Below, piece by piece: positions 32,546-43,276 of a DNA stretch of 64,000 bases (positions are counted from its first letter, which is position 1; every line of letters starts with the position of its first letter). The notes under the pieces were generated by a model. The model was not told the origin of the DNA and did not search any database. It saw only the letters and a program-made list of their open reading frames with translations. The DNA is taken from assembly GCA_900074725.1 (NCBI GenBank), contig LT598454.1, forward strand, positions 1,122,854 through 1,186,853. Reading direction: 5' to 3'. The DNA comes from Lachancea dasiensis (Eukaryota > Ascomycota > Saccharomycetes > Saccharomycetales > Saccharomycetaceae). Position numbers and translations under genes: made by a program.

Positions 32546-34291
32546 ATGACCGAACGCAGTTTGAGACAAGGATCTCCCTCTAATGTGCCGCTGAGTGAGT
32601 CTCCTTTGCCCGGGGATTCTGCTGAGTCGGCCCTGCCTTCCAATGCCCTATCCTCAGTAGTCCCAGAGCCCATTTATGTGTCGAGAGAACAATCCAGTGG
32701 GGTTTTGGCCAAAAGCGGTCTAAGTGCACTGCAGCATACTCTAACCAGCTTGAACGTGTTTCAACATCTTCCCAGGGATTCTGTTATAGGCGTGGACGAC
32801 CTCACTCGCATGAAGATGGCATTGCTCAGCGGTATACCCGAGGAAGTCAATTGGGCTCTACGGAAGTACCTTTCCTACAGTAACAAGGCACCATATATGA
32901 TTAGTTTGAGAGAGAAGAAGTATCTTTTACCACTGTTAACCCAGCTGATCACAGGGGCGAAACCGCTATTGCAGAAATTAGATATGCCCTTGAACGCAAA
33001 TCGCGACATTCCTCACATACAGAGATGTCTCAACACGATTCTGATACTACGAAATATGGCACAGGATGCCGAATCTACTCAGATCTTGGCCCTGGATACT
33101 ATAGTTAAAGACTTTATTCTTACAGTGCTGTTAATGGCAGACTCTGTGAACAAGGGCTCCTTTTTGCTTTATTCGCAAAATGCTCCGTTTTTCAACGAGC
33201 TACTCCACTACGTGATTGACTTAATGGAAGCTATTTCGTCGTACATTGCACCTGCGAGAAAAGACGACTTATATTTCCAGAATATGGTATCCATTCTGAC
33301 TGACACGAACGACCGCTATATGGTGATTTCAATTCTACGGTGTCTATCTAGACTGCTGGTTAGATCTAAAGCCGACGAGGAAAGTGCTGCTGATAATCTT
33401 CATGATGATATACTTGATCTAATTGCTTCTTATCTGTTGGTAGGTTGCGATAGCGAGTTGATTATGGCATCCTTGGATTTTCTCTACCAGTATGTCCTAC
33501 CTGGTAATGAGAGAATAACGACGCTTTTAAAAAGTGAACGAAGGTTCGCCATTCTGTCAGCTGCTTTGCCTAATCTGCTGACATTTGGGGTTCCGTTACC
33601 AGACTATGAGAGGTTCAACAAATCCAGCATTAGATTGATCCCAAGAGTAAGACCTGCAGCACCAACTGAACCTCCAAAGTTAGATAAAAGGCTATTCTAT
33701 GAGGTGCTCGAATTGAACGAACCCATGAGATCCACTGCCTGGTTGAGATCATGTTTCGAACCAGTTCAAGACGCAGAAGTTACACAAATAAGTCTTTGGA
33801 GAGGTTACGAATCTGAATTTTCTCAAGCTGTTAAAGATTCTGGAAGAAAACTTCTCCCGGCTGTTGAATTCATCAAAAACGTCTCGAATACTTTTGAAAA
33901 TGCATCCGCGATGGTTATCACAGACCAGGTTACAAACAAGAAAAGATTTGTGATAAAGGGCATCCAGCCTCGAAGTTATGCTGTGTCAATTGCCGAAGGG
34001 GATGCTGCGGCCCATACTTCTGGAAAACAAGCCGTTACATTTCTAAGTCCGACAGATGGCAGCATACACGAGGCAACTCAAAGTGCTCTTCCTAGCATTC
34101 AATTTCCCACAAAGTTGTCTGACGTTTCGAAGGCCAGCGCGACCTTCCTTTGCCTAATATCTAATGACAATGAAGGCTTTGGGTTTAGTTTCTGTAAAAG
34201 AGTGAAACCAATTATTCTTCATACCTTGGCTGATGTTCCACCACTTAACACAGCCCTAGCTGAATACATGGACAACATTCCTGTCAATTAA
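32546..34291 (+). CDS. RSC9: RSC chromatin-remodelling complex subunit Rsc9
   Basis: This 581-residue protein matches S. cerevisiae Rsc9 in length and character. A Ser/Pro-rich N-terminus is followed by an all-helical, Armadillo-like body with segments such as TRMKMALLSGIPEEVNWALR and HIQRCLNTILILRNMAQDAE. A C-terminal RFX-like region ends with FLCLISNDNEGFGFSFCKR. Rsc9 is a non-catalytic subunit of the RSC remodeller that repositions promoter nucleosomes and responds to stress and TOR signals. In S. cerevisiae it neighbours ERG13. Here RPM2 lies between them, and RSC9 and RPM2 converge with about 190 bp between stops. Confidence 0.9.
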   Translation: MTERSLRQGSPSNVPLSESPLPGDSAESALPSNALSSVVPEPIYVSREQSSGVLAKSGLSALQHTLTSLNVFQHLPRDSVIGVDDLTRMKMALLSGIPEEVNWALRKYLSYSNKAPYMISLREKKYLLPLLTQLITGAKPLLQKLDMPLNANRDIPHIQRCLNTILILRNMAQDAESTQILALDTIVKDFILTVLLMADSVNKGSFLLYSQNAPFFNELLHYVIDLMEAISSYIAPARKDDLYFQNMVSILTDTNDRYMVISILRCLSRLLVRSKADEESAADNLHDDILDLIASYLLVGCDSELIMASLDFLYQYVLPGNERITTLLKSERRFAILSAALPNLLTFGVPLPDYERFNKSSIRLIPRVRPAAPTEPPKLDKRLFYEVLELNEPMRSTAWLRSCFEPVQDAEVTQISLWRGYESEFSQAVKDSGRKLLPAVEFIKNVSNTFENASAMVITDQVTNKKRFVIKGIQPRSYAVSIAEGDAAAHTSGKQAVTFLSPTDGSIHEATQSALPSIQFPTKLSDVSKASATFLCLISNDNEGFGFSFCKRVKPIILHTLADVPPLNTALAEYMDNIPVN

Positions 34292-34484
34292 AAACCTTGT
34301 GGAATATGTCTACAAATGGCGTTTGTCAAACATTAGATAATCATAATTCATAAATTAAAGTAAAATGCTGATATTAAAAAAGGTGAGATAGATCATTGTG
34401 GCCTTGAACTTGCGATACCGTTGAAAATCTGGGACAAGTGGCTATGCTTCAACCTTCGTTAAATATCTTAAGGGCCAACCGCAC

Positions 34485-37400
34485 TTACATAGTTGCCCCT
34501 TCAAGTTTGTAAAGCTTTTTGAGGGTAGCCTCGAACTTCTGAGCCTTCGCCGCGCTTTCCTCATTGATTTCGTGGTGATAAAACTTCCCTATTGATTCTA
34601 TAAGCCTCAAAAGCTGCTTAGGTTGGAAAGAAAACTTAAGGTCGTTCTGGAGGTAAATCACTCTAGTGTTTGAATTGAGGTAAATAGTTTCAACCACGTT
34701 GTTGAAAAGCGTATCTATGGCAGATGGTTTGACCTTCTCATAAATATCCAACAGCTTGTGCACATCTTCCTCATTCATTTCTGGGAGCTTTAGAAAAGAC
34801 TTGAACCTGAAATAATTGGTTAGTTTTTGTAGCATGGAGCTACTAGCCTGCAGTCCGGCGAAATCAACAAATTGTAAAGATGCATGCAGATTATTCAACA
34901 GCTGATCAGCGATCTCGATGTTAACTGCTCTCTTGACGTCGGGTTCCAGCTTTTGAGTCATCTCTTCAGTAAGCGTTTGATACAAGGCCACCATAGAGCT
35001 AAAGGTCTCTTGCGTCGAAAGTACATTGGCCAACTGCAGTGTGTTTTCAACTTCATCCAGCTGTATCATCCGTTTTTCAAAACTACGCAGAAATACCGCA
35101 AATGAAAGCAAGTCGTTATCCTTGTGACCAGTCGTGCGGCTCGAAGTTCTTAAAAGCTTTATTGCCTCTTCAACTTTCAAATTGTTGATTAAGTACTCAG
35201 CATGAATTGCAGTAGCGTCACTTGCCAAACCCTTCTTGAATTGTTGAAAAAGCGTTTTGTACTGCAAGAAATTTCCTGATCGAACACAAGCCTTCAACAG
35301 GATCGCAACATCCAGCACGGGGCAGCTGGAGTTCAAAGCAACAATTTCAGAATACAGCTTATTCCGGTAGAGCTCATGGTATATGTATGCAATACTCGCT
35401 TTGAATTCTGCCTGCTCTGCAATACCCTTGAAGCGCTTGGGAAAATCAATTCGCTCAATCAAAAAGCATATATCAGAAGTGTTTTTGGCCAAGCGTAGAA
35501 TGGAAGCATCCTTCAAATGAGGCAAAATTTTGGAAAAGAGTGGATGCTTCAGCACTTTATCATTCAAATCCTTGCCGAAGGTTTTGACCACCAAACAATT
35601 GGAAAAAAATTTGATTTCTTGGTCATCAGGGCATAGCTCCAATCCTTTGGTAACTGTTTCGGTATCATTAACTCGCATAGTGACAAGCTGCTTGTACGTG
35701 TCGTAATCGAAACAATAATCTTCCTTTCGTAACCTATCGTATGTCTTAAAACCGGTGCTGAAAGAATTTCTCAGCATAGGACCAAGGCACAGAGGGTACG
35801 ACTTGTCCCAATCGCCGGGATGAGCAAAATGGTCGACAATATCTTCCGATAAACCAATCACTTTAGCAGCCTGAACAGCGGTACCGCTTATCATATTAGG
35901 ATCCAAACTCAACCTCTTGTAGTTAATCATTAGCTTTTCAAACCTTGTGTTAAGATTGTCTCTGAACTGTGCTAAAAATTCGTTCTCCATGGTGGAGTAG
36001 TAGCCTTCTAAATCATGGAGGCGGCAAATTACCAAGGCATGAAGCTCTATATTTTTGCTGTATTTTTCGATTGTTTGTGGAGAGCTCCACAAACTTTGAA
36101 AACATGCGATGAGACCGCTGTAATTGACCAGTCGACTCTCTGATATATCGAAGGCTTTACAACAGTTCACGAAAAAAGTTGTGGCCGCGACCTTACTCAA
36201 AATGACCTGAGATTGGTAACTATCGATGAGGCCATTTAAAAACTCGAATTTATCTTGCCCTTTAACAAGCAGTCGACCGTGACAATCAATAAATCGTATG
36301 AGATAATCATCTGGACACCGAATACTCTTCAGAAATTGGAACACATACGGGTACACGCCCGGCTCAAATACGAACTCTTTTACCATTGACTCTTCAAGTA
36401 AATTCATAATTGCTTCAGTGTCCTTTAATTGCAAGGCGTAGTCAAGAAAAGAACTCAAAGTAAGCTTTGTGTCGGTAGCAAAAAGCAATTGTTCGCTCAA
36501 AGTAGGTTTGTCTGTTCTCGACTCCCTCATCATTGGGAGCATGTATGCGTATATTTTCTTGGCTAATGGCCAGTTTCCCAAACTGTTCGAGAGCATGCTC
36601 AAATAGAAGTCGTAGGAAAATTCTGGTATCCATGGAAGTGATTTAAACTCGTACCAAAGATCATAAGCACGCTGAGAATCCATCTTACTGACAGACGTCA
36701 AGAAACATGAAAGGATTAATGACACATTCGAAGCTAGTCCCACTTTGTCTTTGGCCTCCGACAATACCGTACCCAGAAGTTTTATGGCGAGAGCGGTATT
36801 TCCGGTTTCCACTAAAGCAGACAGCACTGAGGCGTACACTTCAAATCGATGCCTTTGTAGATTAGTATCCGCAACACAAGCGTTTCTGAACTCCTCATAC
36901 AAATTCTTTACCGCAGCACTGTTATTTGTGAACTTAGCATATGAAAGTAAAGCCACATAATAGAAGGAGTCCTTGAAATAGAGCTTAGACTTGTGCAAAA
37001 AGTTTTGAATATAGTCAAGTGTAACGTAACCAGGATATAAATTCATAGCCAATAGTGAGCAATCCAGTACCTCTTTAGAGAAATCACTAGTCTTGTTGGT
37101 GTTAGAAGCCTTCAAAAGGTCAATGGCAATTTTGTAGAAATCACCTCCGTTGGTATTTCCTAAATCATGGGCTAGGATCGACCCTTTCAGCAACGTTCCA
37201 ATCACTGCATTATAAATTTGTTCCGAGGGCTTCATCTTATTGTTTATCAAATCCTGGTAGCAGTTCAGCAGCTGGAACATACGATTATCCACGTTGTCAT
37301 TGTCTAGGTCACGTCTGCTCACAGACTCGATAACAATCTCATAGATCTCTACTGTTGGTATAATACTGTTTCTCTGCAAAGCTTGATAGTGCGCATTGAT

Positions 37401-38177
37401 ACTGTTATAGTCACCACAGTCAAAAGCTTTTTTGATCTGCTTAGTTTGGGTATCCAGAAACGTTTGAGGGTTCAATGATTCTTCGGTATCGGGTTCCCAT
37501 GGAGAAACACGCGGGTCTGTTCGGGAATCAAAAGCAACATCGTGGACTGGAAGTACACCCGGCGCATCATGAGTCAGTTGATCTTGGATCCCAGTATCCA
37601 GGGTCTCAATGCTTTTCTGACCAGCGTTAATGTCTGTGGCGGCACTTGTAACACCTGGAACAACATCCTGACTGCGTTGACTAGTACTATCAATAGCACT
37701 ACTAGAGAAGTAGCTCCTAGACAGCCTTTCATTGATTTCCATTTGTCTGTTATGCGGATAATGAGTATACGAGTCATTGCTATTGTGGGATCGGAACCGA
37801 CTCAGCGAGTGGGCCCTTGGTGCCGTAGAGGAGCTTGGAGTCGCTCCGAGACTTGCTCTGCGAGATTCGCGACCCCTCTTATACTCACGCGGCAACAGGG
37901 ATCCATCATGCCTCCCATGAGCTGGTGTCTGGCTTTCTTCCGTTTTTTCTTTCTCCAGCGCGAGTTCCACATTGTTGTAGTTCACGTTGGCACCCACTAC
38001 TGGGTTCAGACCAACGGTAACATTGTGCGACGATGGGATGCAACTTTCTTGACTTACCAGACCCTGGTTACGGCGCAAATACTGGTACGAGCTTTCAAAG
38101 AAGGCCGTGGTTTGCTTCTGCGCCGAAGAATGGTAGCCTTTGGAGTAGAACTTACACTTAAACGGCTTAAATACCAT
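34485..38177 (-). CDS. RPM2: Mitochondrial RNase P protein subunit Rpm2
   Basis: This 1230-residue protein opens with a basic, Ser-rich mitochondrial presequence (MVFKPFKCKFYSKGYHSS). The motif FFESSYQYLRRNQGLVSQ, which I recognise from the Rpm2 N-terminus, follows. After a polar region (about 60-230), the rest is helical repeats of degenerate pentatricopeptide type. Length agrees with S. cerevisiae Rpm2 (about 1202). Rpm2 processes mitochondrial tRNA 5' ends with the mitochondrially encoded RPM1 RNA and also affects cytosolic mRNA bodies. Its usual neighbours (PRE8, UTP14, GIM5) are 21 kb away in this window, so this copy has been displaced. Confidence 0.8.
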   Translation of the reverse strand: MVFKPFKCKFYSKGYHSSAQKQTTAFFESSYQYLRRNQGLVSQESCIPSSHNVTVGLNPVVGANVNYNNVELALEKEKTEESQTPAHGRHDGSLLPREYKRGRESRRASLGATPSSSTAPRAHSLSRFRSHNSNDSYTHYPHNRQMEINERLSRSYFSSSAIDSTSQRSQDVVPGVTSAATDINAGQKSIETLDTGIQDQLTHDAPGVLPVHDVAFDSRTDPRVSPWEPDTEESLNPQTFLDTQTKQIKKAFDCGDYNSINAHYQALQRNSIIPTVEIYEIVIESVSRRDLDNDNVDNRMFQLLNCYQDLINNKMKPSEQIYNAVIGTLLKGSILAHDLGNTNGGDFYKIAIDLLKASNTNKTSDFSKEVLDCSLLAMNLYPGYVTLDYIQNFLHKSKLYFKDSFYYVALLSYAKFTNNSAAVKNLYEEFRNACVADTNLQRHRFEVYASVLSALVETGNTALAIKLLGTVLSEAKDKVGLASNVSLILSCFLTSVSKMDSQRAYDLWYEFKSLPWIPEFSYDFYLSMLSNSLGNWPLAKKIYAYMLPMMRESRTDKPTLSEQLLFATDTKLTLSSFLDYALQLKDTEAIMNLLEESMVKEFVFEPGVYPYVFQFLKSIRCPDDYLIRFIDCHGRLLVKGQDKFEFLNGLIDSYQSQVILSKVAATTFFVNCCKAFDISESRLVNYSGLIACFQSLWSSPQTIEKYSKNIELHALVICRLHDLEGYYSTMENEFLAQFRDNLNTRFEKLMINYKRLSLDPNMISGTAVQAAKVIGLSEDIVDHFAHPGDWDKSYPLCLGPMLRNSFSTGFKTYDRLRKEDYCFDYDTYKQLVTMRVNDTETVTKGLELCPDDQEIKFFSNCLVVKTFGKDLNDKVLKHPLFSKILPHLKDASILRLAKNTSDICFLIERIDFPKRFKGIAEQAEFKASIAYIYHELYRNKLYSEIVALNSSCPVLDVAILLKACVRSGNFLQYKTLFQQFKKGLASDATAIHAEYLINNLKVEEAIKLLRTSSRTTGHKDNDLLSFAVFLRSFEKRMIQLDEVENTLQLANVLSTQETFSSMVALYQTLTEEMTQKLEPDVKRAVNIEIADQLLNNLHASLQFVDFAGLQASSSMLQKLTNYFRFKSFLKLPEMNEEDVHKLLDIYEKVKPSAIDTLFNNVVETIYLNSNTRVIYLQNDLKFSFQPKQLLRLIESIGKFYHHEINEESAAKAQKFEATLKKLYKLEGATM

Positions 38178-38699
38178 GACGGCTATTCGGGTGGGGCTAG
38201 TATCTATAACGCTTAAAACAGTGTGCCTCCTCCTCCCGTTCTATAATATCTTGAAAGCTTTACAACTGTAACCTTCGAACCAAGCGAATATGACTGATAG
38301 ATAGATTAATTGATCTTTTTTCAATAATTTTCTTAAGAATGATGAGATGATTACATACGAGAGTATATTTGATTCTATAAGCTTGACAACTAAACTTACT
38401 CAGGGAATTCGACCAGCAGACCATTACAAGCCTTCCATAACACTTTTATTAGCAAATGAGAATTCCGATTAGCTGACTCGTATATATCCTGATGAATTTC
38501 ATACAATTGCGCCGCTCATGTAAGTATTCGATTCTAACACATACATCTTGCAATTGTAGAGAACTTATGTACATAGGAGCCCACAGATCCTATCCGGTTT
38601 GTCAATGGCGAGTTACGAGGATAAAAGCGGGAAAAAAGCCACATGTTAAAACAACTCAAAGCCTCGCGACAACCGAGACAGAGCAACTCGAACGCACAA
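38178..38699. other. Intergenic region, RPM2 promoter and ERG13 3' flank
   Basis: A 522-bp gap. A GATGAGATGA tract near 38341 resembles the PAC core but without the rest of the motif. No RNA gene or repeat recognised. Confidence 0.4.
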
Positions 38700-40190
38700 T
38701 CATGGAGTGACAGCGTACTCTCTTCTGAATCTGTCATCAACACTGGTTAAGTAGTATACACCAGATTGCAAATGATCAATGGAGCCTTTTGGTTGGAAGC
38801 CCTTTTGGAGGTGGGCGTCTTCTCTAAGCTTAATGGCCTCCTCGTAACCCTCTGGAGACTCTGTGGTTCTGGATTGCAGCCTTTTGTCGAAGTTTAGCAC
38901 GTCGGTGATATACTTGATATCACCAACAACGCGGCAAGAGAACATGGAAGACGCCAAGCCTGAGCCGTATGAGTAGAGACCCACGCGCTTATTCTGCAGC
39001 GCGTCCGATCCGACGAAAAAGAGCAAAGACGCTAAGGCGGCGTAAACGGAACCGGTGTACATGTTACCAGTGTTAGTGGGGACAACCAAAGAAGGTGCGA
39101 CCTTTTCCTTTTGCTGGGCCTTGGCCACGCCCACGAATGTTTTCTCAACGGTCTTGTCAGTCAAGCTGGCAGCGTAATCTAGGGAAGCCAACGACGCATC
39201 AACATCAGGGTATAGGGCTGGGTTGGCTCTAAAGTCATTGTACAACAGTCTAGCGTAGGATTTGGCAACCAGCTTGCAAGTTGGGACGTGGAAAACGTTG
39301 TAATCGAAGAATTCGGAGGCGTTCACAGCGTTTGCGCCAGCGGCCTCCTGGGAAAGGCCCTTGGCAATGGCCTTCTTGGAGTAGGACTGGTAGCACTTGT
39401 CCAAAGCGCTCACGTAACAGCTCAAAGAAAAATGGCCATCCACGTAAGGGTACTCGCTTGTGAAATCGGGCTTGTAGAAATCGTAAACGTGCTCCATGTG
39501 AGAGCCTCTCACGGAGTCAAACACGATAGGGGCGTCTGGACCAATCAACATGGCTACCGTACCAGCACCTCCAGTGGGTCTGGCCGCGCCCTTGTCATAT
39601 ATGGCAATGTCACCACACACCACCACGGCGTCGCGGCCGTCCCACGCAGAAGATTCGATCCACGACAAACTGTTGAACAGGGCGTTGGTACCACCGTAGC
39701 AAGCGTTGACGTTGTCAATACCTTCCAGATCGCTGTTTTCACCAAATAGCTGCATCAACACTGACTTGACGGACTTAGATTTGTCGAGCAGCGTTTCGGT
39801 TCCGACTTCCAATCTTCCGATAGACTGTGGGTCCACGTTGTAGTTTTTCAGTAGCTTCGATAGCACCGTCAGACTCATGGAATAAATATCTTCTCTGTCG
39901 TTAACAAATGACATGTTTGTCTGACCCAAGCCAATGGTGTACTTGCCCTGCGAGACACCGTCAAACTTTTCCAGATCGGCTTGGTTGACGCACTGTGGAG
40001 AGATTTCATGTTAGTATTGGAAGAAATGACAAGCATTCCCACGCTATTGCGTTGTGGGTGCTTTACCGCGTTTGTGTATGGAACATACCTGCGAGGGAAT
40101 GTACACCTCGAAGCCCTTGATACCGATGTTCTGCGGTCTAGGAGGCTGATCGGCAGTCTTTTGCTTTTTCAATTGATTTTGCTCGGTCAT
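38700..40190 (-). CDS. ERG13: HMG-CoA synthase (spliced)
   Basis: Two exons on the minus strand, 40089-40190 and 38700-39992, give 464 residues. Exon 1 (34 codons, [12 protein letters not shown] to VYIPSQ) and exon 2 ([12 protein letters not shown] onward) join in phase 0 across a 96-base intron. Its signals are donor GTATGT (40088-40083), branch TACTAAC (40016-40010) and acceptor CCACAG (39998-39993). The enzyme condenses acetyl-CoA with acetoacetyl-CoA, the second step of the mevalonate and sterol pathway. The active-site region [14 protein letters not shown] with the catalytic Cys, [13 protein letters not shown], and [15 protein letters not shown]-type segments are intact. The S. cerevisiae gene has no intron and a longer N-terminus (491 residues). 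Confidence 0.96.
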
Positions 40191-41952
40191 CTTAGAACGA
40201 TCTATAATGGTGATAATTGGCCTTTAGCGCTTGTAAGCTAATCAAGTATCAGTCTTGGGATGATAACAAAGAGAAATGGCCTGCTTGTTTTCTTTTTTGG
40301 GAGAAGTTGGACTATAATTTCTGCGATAATGAAATTAGTCGACTTTCTGACAATTGTGCTAAACTTTGCTGGATTTTGCTGATCTTTCGATGGTGTTTTC
40401 CGGCTTCTGTTACTGTTCAACCAACCTATTTTCGTTGAACTTTCTCTGTTGTCTTTATAGCGCCAGTTAGCCCTGGCACGAAAAAAAATTGTTAAACGAC
40501 GAGATACGCGAATACGAGGATGGCAAGTACAGGACTCGTAACGACAGCGCATGAGCCTGAAACTAAAAGCAAGCATTGGACGCCAGTAGGCCATCAGACA
40601 CGATGCTAGCTAGAGCTTCTAAGTTCCAGAGGGACAAGAATGTTGTTGGCAGTATTGGCTGACCTTGCTGGACTGCTCGTTTGAAATTTTGATAGATATC
40701 GAAAAGGATCTTCTGAGTGAGTGATAACGGGGTTTAGAAATGAGTTTTGAGTTGTCTCTATCGGGTCTGCATATATGGTGTGTATTTATGGGCCATCGCT
40801 GCTATCGATACATATTTTTGTTCAGGAAAATCTTGGTGTAACCGGGTCTTGAAAATCCCCCAACCTCACCCACCTTTGGACTCTCGAGTTATTTTTAAAG
40901 GTCGAAATGGCGGGAAGTGTCGCTGCTACGCCGCCATAGCATTCTTCTTTTTGCTGGCGTTACCAATATCACTTCATTCCACTCTGACACTACGCTGATG
41001 TTCATAAAAATGCTACCCGATTCTATTCGCCCAGCACTAAACCGTCCTTCTCGTAGGTCTAGCAGACGGATGGTTTATAGGACTCCGCTATGATTTTAAT
41101 ACTTTCGCTCGCAGCTAACAACTGTTGCTTGTGAGGCTCCCCGGATGCCGTGGAACTTTGATATTCTTGACGACAAGTATTAATTATGACTCTCCCTATT
41201 CGTGGAAATCGAGGCTTCAGCAGACCCCTACACACGGTAATAGTACTTGTCTATTTATGCCAGTATAAATCTGCTGCAATGCGCGACTTCTAAATCCTGG
41301 AAGGGTCCCCAACCTCCATCTGACAATTGGCAACTGGTCTTCAAACATTGCTAGCCTTGACTATACAAACCGTGAGCTTCTTATAATCAATTCCGCACGG
41401 ATTGCTACAGAGTCGGGCACCGGCCATGCGGTTTGCTCTACTTCACAAGTAATATATGTTGGTAAGCACGAAGATGCTTCCACCAAGTGGAAAGTGTCAC
41501 AATTTTTTAACGACACACAAGTATGAAGTGACTGTGTAAACAATGTGAGAGTAGTTTCACCAATAGCTGCTGGTGAGGCAGGTGGATTAAATGCATTTTC
41601 AGTCATACATTTGCATCTTCATCCACCACTCCGCATCTTAGAAGCGGAAAGGTTTGGTATTGGTGTCCCATTGCTATTTTACAGTAATACGATTATTTTC
41701 ATATCCATGAAAGCTTGTCGAGTACCAGCAATTGCAGAGTGACAAGCAGTTGAAACACAATTGGACGGAGTTCACGGAGTTCATAAGGAAAATCGCCTTT
41801 TTATGGAAAGGAGTCGGGTGAGCAAATTTCAGAAACCGTTAGAGAAGATCAGTCCAACCACCAGCAAGGTTGAGTATCTTTTCTCTGGAGCAACAAAATC
41901 TGTTTCAACAGAGGATTCCTGCATTCGTGAGTCATTTGACAGCGATGGGACG
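40191..41952. other. Gene-free interval ERG13 to monooxygenase relic
   Basis: This 1.76-kb region includes the ERG13 promoter. An 81-codon ATG-started frame on the minus strand (41606-41361) and an 85-codon open stretch on the plus strand opposite it (about 41270-41525) are the longest frames. Neither resembles a known family, and both are within chance length. No tRNA, repeat or transposon end is found. Confidence 0.45.
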
Positions 41953-43276
41953 CTACTTATGGGTGCCATCCACGAGGTGAAGCTCGGGATACTTTGGAAG
42001 TCGGCCTCTGTAATCAATCTTATTAGGTCGCTGTGGCATCATCGTGCTGACTTTTGACAGCGCCCAAGCGACTTGGTTTAGGAGCCACACGGCCGGCCTC
42101 GAAGACACGAACATCAAAGATAGAACTGCCTTAGGCAACTGCTGATACTCCTGAATGAAGGGCGTCATCTTGTCCTCGTAATTTCTCAAAGCTTTACCGA
42201 TGTCGTCACCATGTTGGGCCAGCTCGCCCGTCAGCGTGTACGCCCCAAGGAGACCCAGGGTTGTACCCAACCCAGTGAAAGGACTCGGGCCATATCCCGA
42301 GTCCCCAACAAGAACAGTTCGGTCTTTGAAAAGCGTTTTGAGCTTGATCTGGCCCAATTTAGTAGCATGGAAGTCGTCCGTACTCACAATGCCTTTCTGA
42401 AATCGATCCTGCTGCCATTCAAAGCCGTCAAGAGTCGCAGCAAAGGCGGCTTTTTGAGCAGCAATGGATTGATAATAACACTCGTCCAGCTGGGCACCGT
42501 CACCCCTCAAAAAAGAAAAGAACTCCGGTGGTTGGGCGATCACTGGGTCTGGTAACCATCATTTTCTTCCCCGTGCTGAAAAACACTTTGGCAAGGCTGC
42601 CTTCTTCTTTGATTCTTGGGATGCTGAAGTACGCACCATGTAGACCCATAGGATGAAAAGAGGCAGCACTGGCTTCTTCCCCGAACATCATCCGCCTGGT
42701 GCGCGAGGCCTGGCCGTCTGCGCCAATTACTAGATCGTAACGGCCACTGTGTTTGCTGGATGAAAACGTGACGTCGACGGGACCCTGAGGAGTTTGGTTT
42801 AGTTTCTCGACAGTTTCCTCGAACTTGTACTGCAAGCCGTGTCTGTAACCCTCGAGGCACTTCAGCTTTGCATCCTGCTGGATGCTTGCATCGTACAAAA
42901 TTCTGACCAAATCTCCACGCATCAATTCAAACTCGCTCGTCAAAGTGAGTCGGCGCTCGTCGGAGGGGCTGACCCCAAAGAAAGCCATTTGACCATCGTT
43001 GGCGTCCACAACCTCAAGCCCCGTTTCGTTAACACAGCAGGCCTTGACTTTATCCAGCAGACCCATCTTTTCGAGAATGAAAGGCGCCTCATTTTTAAGG
43101 TCGATTTGCTGTCCAGCGGAACGTAGTGCGCATCCACGTTCTACGATTGTGATGTTGTGCCTGTAGTTCGCTTTTTGAAGGAGGAAAGCTATAGCTGGTC
43201 CGCAAACGCCTGCACCAACGATTAATATGTTGAGAGGTCTTTGGACGCCAGTTGCGAGCGTCGTAGACTGCACCAT
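41953..43276 (-). pseudogene. FAD-dependent monooxygenase split by one frameshift
   Basis: Two overlapping minus-strand frames make one flavoprotein monooxygenase of about 440 residues, of the PHBH/TetX/salicylate-hydroxylase-like group. The first frame (43276-42500) holds the N-terminal dinucleotide motif ILIVGAGVCGPAIAFLL, the Arg-containing MRGDLVRILYDA and the middle motif DLVIGADGQASRTRRMM. The second (from about 42543 to 41953) holds the third FAD motif TVLVGDSGYGPSPFTGLGTTL. The switch falls at a CTTTTCTTTTTTGAGGGG run near 42505-42525, a typical slippage site. All other motifs are intact. This is therefore a very young pseudogene, a polymorphism or a sequencing error. The substrate is unknown. 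Confidence 0.8.

Noticed and set aside
41270-41606. Overlapping 81- and 85-codon frames on opposite strands
   Set aside because: No family resemblance, within the length expected by chance, and both strands look equally open.
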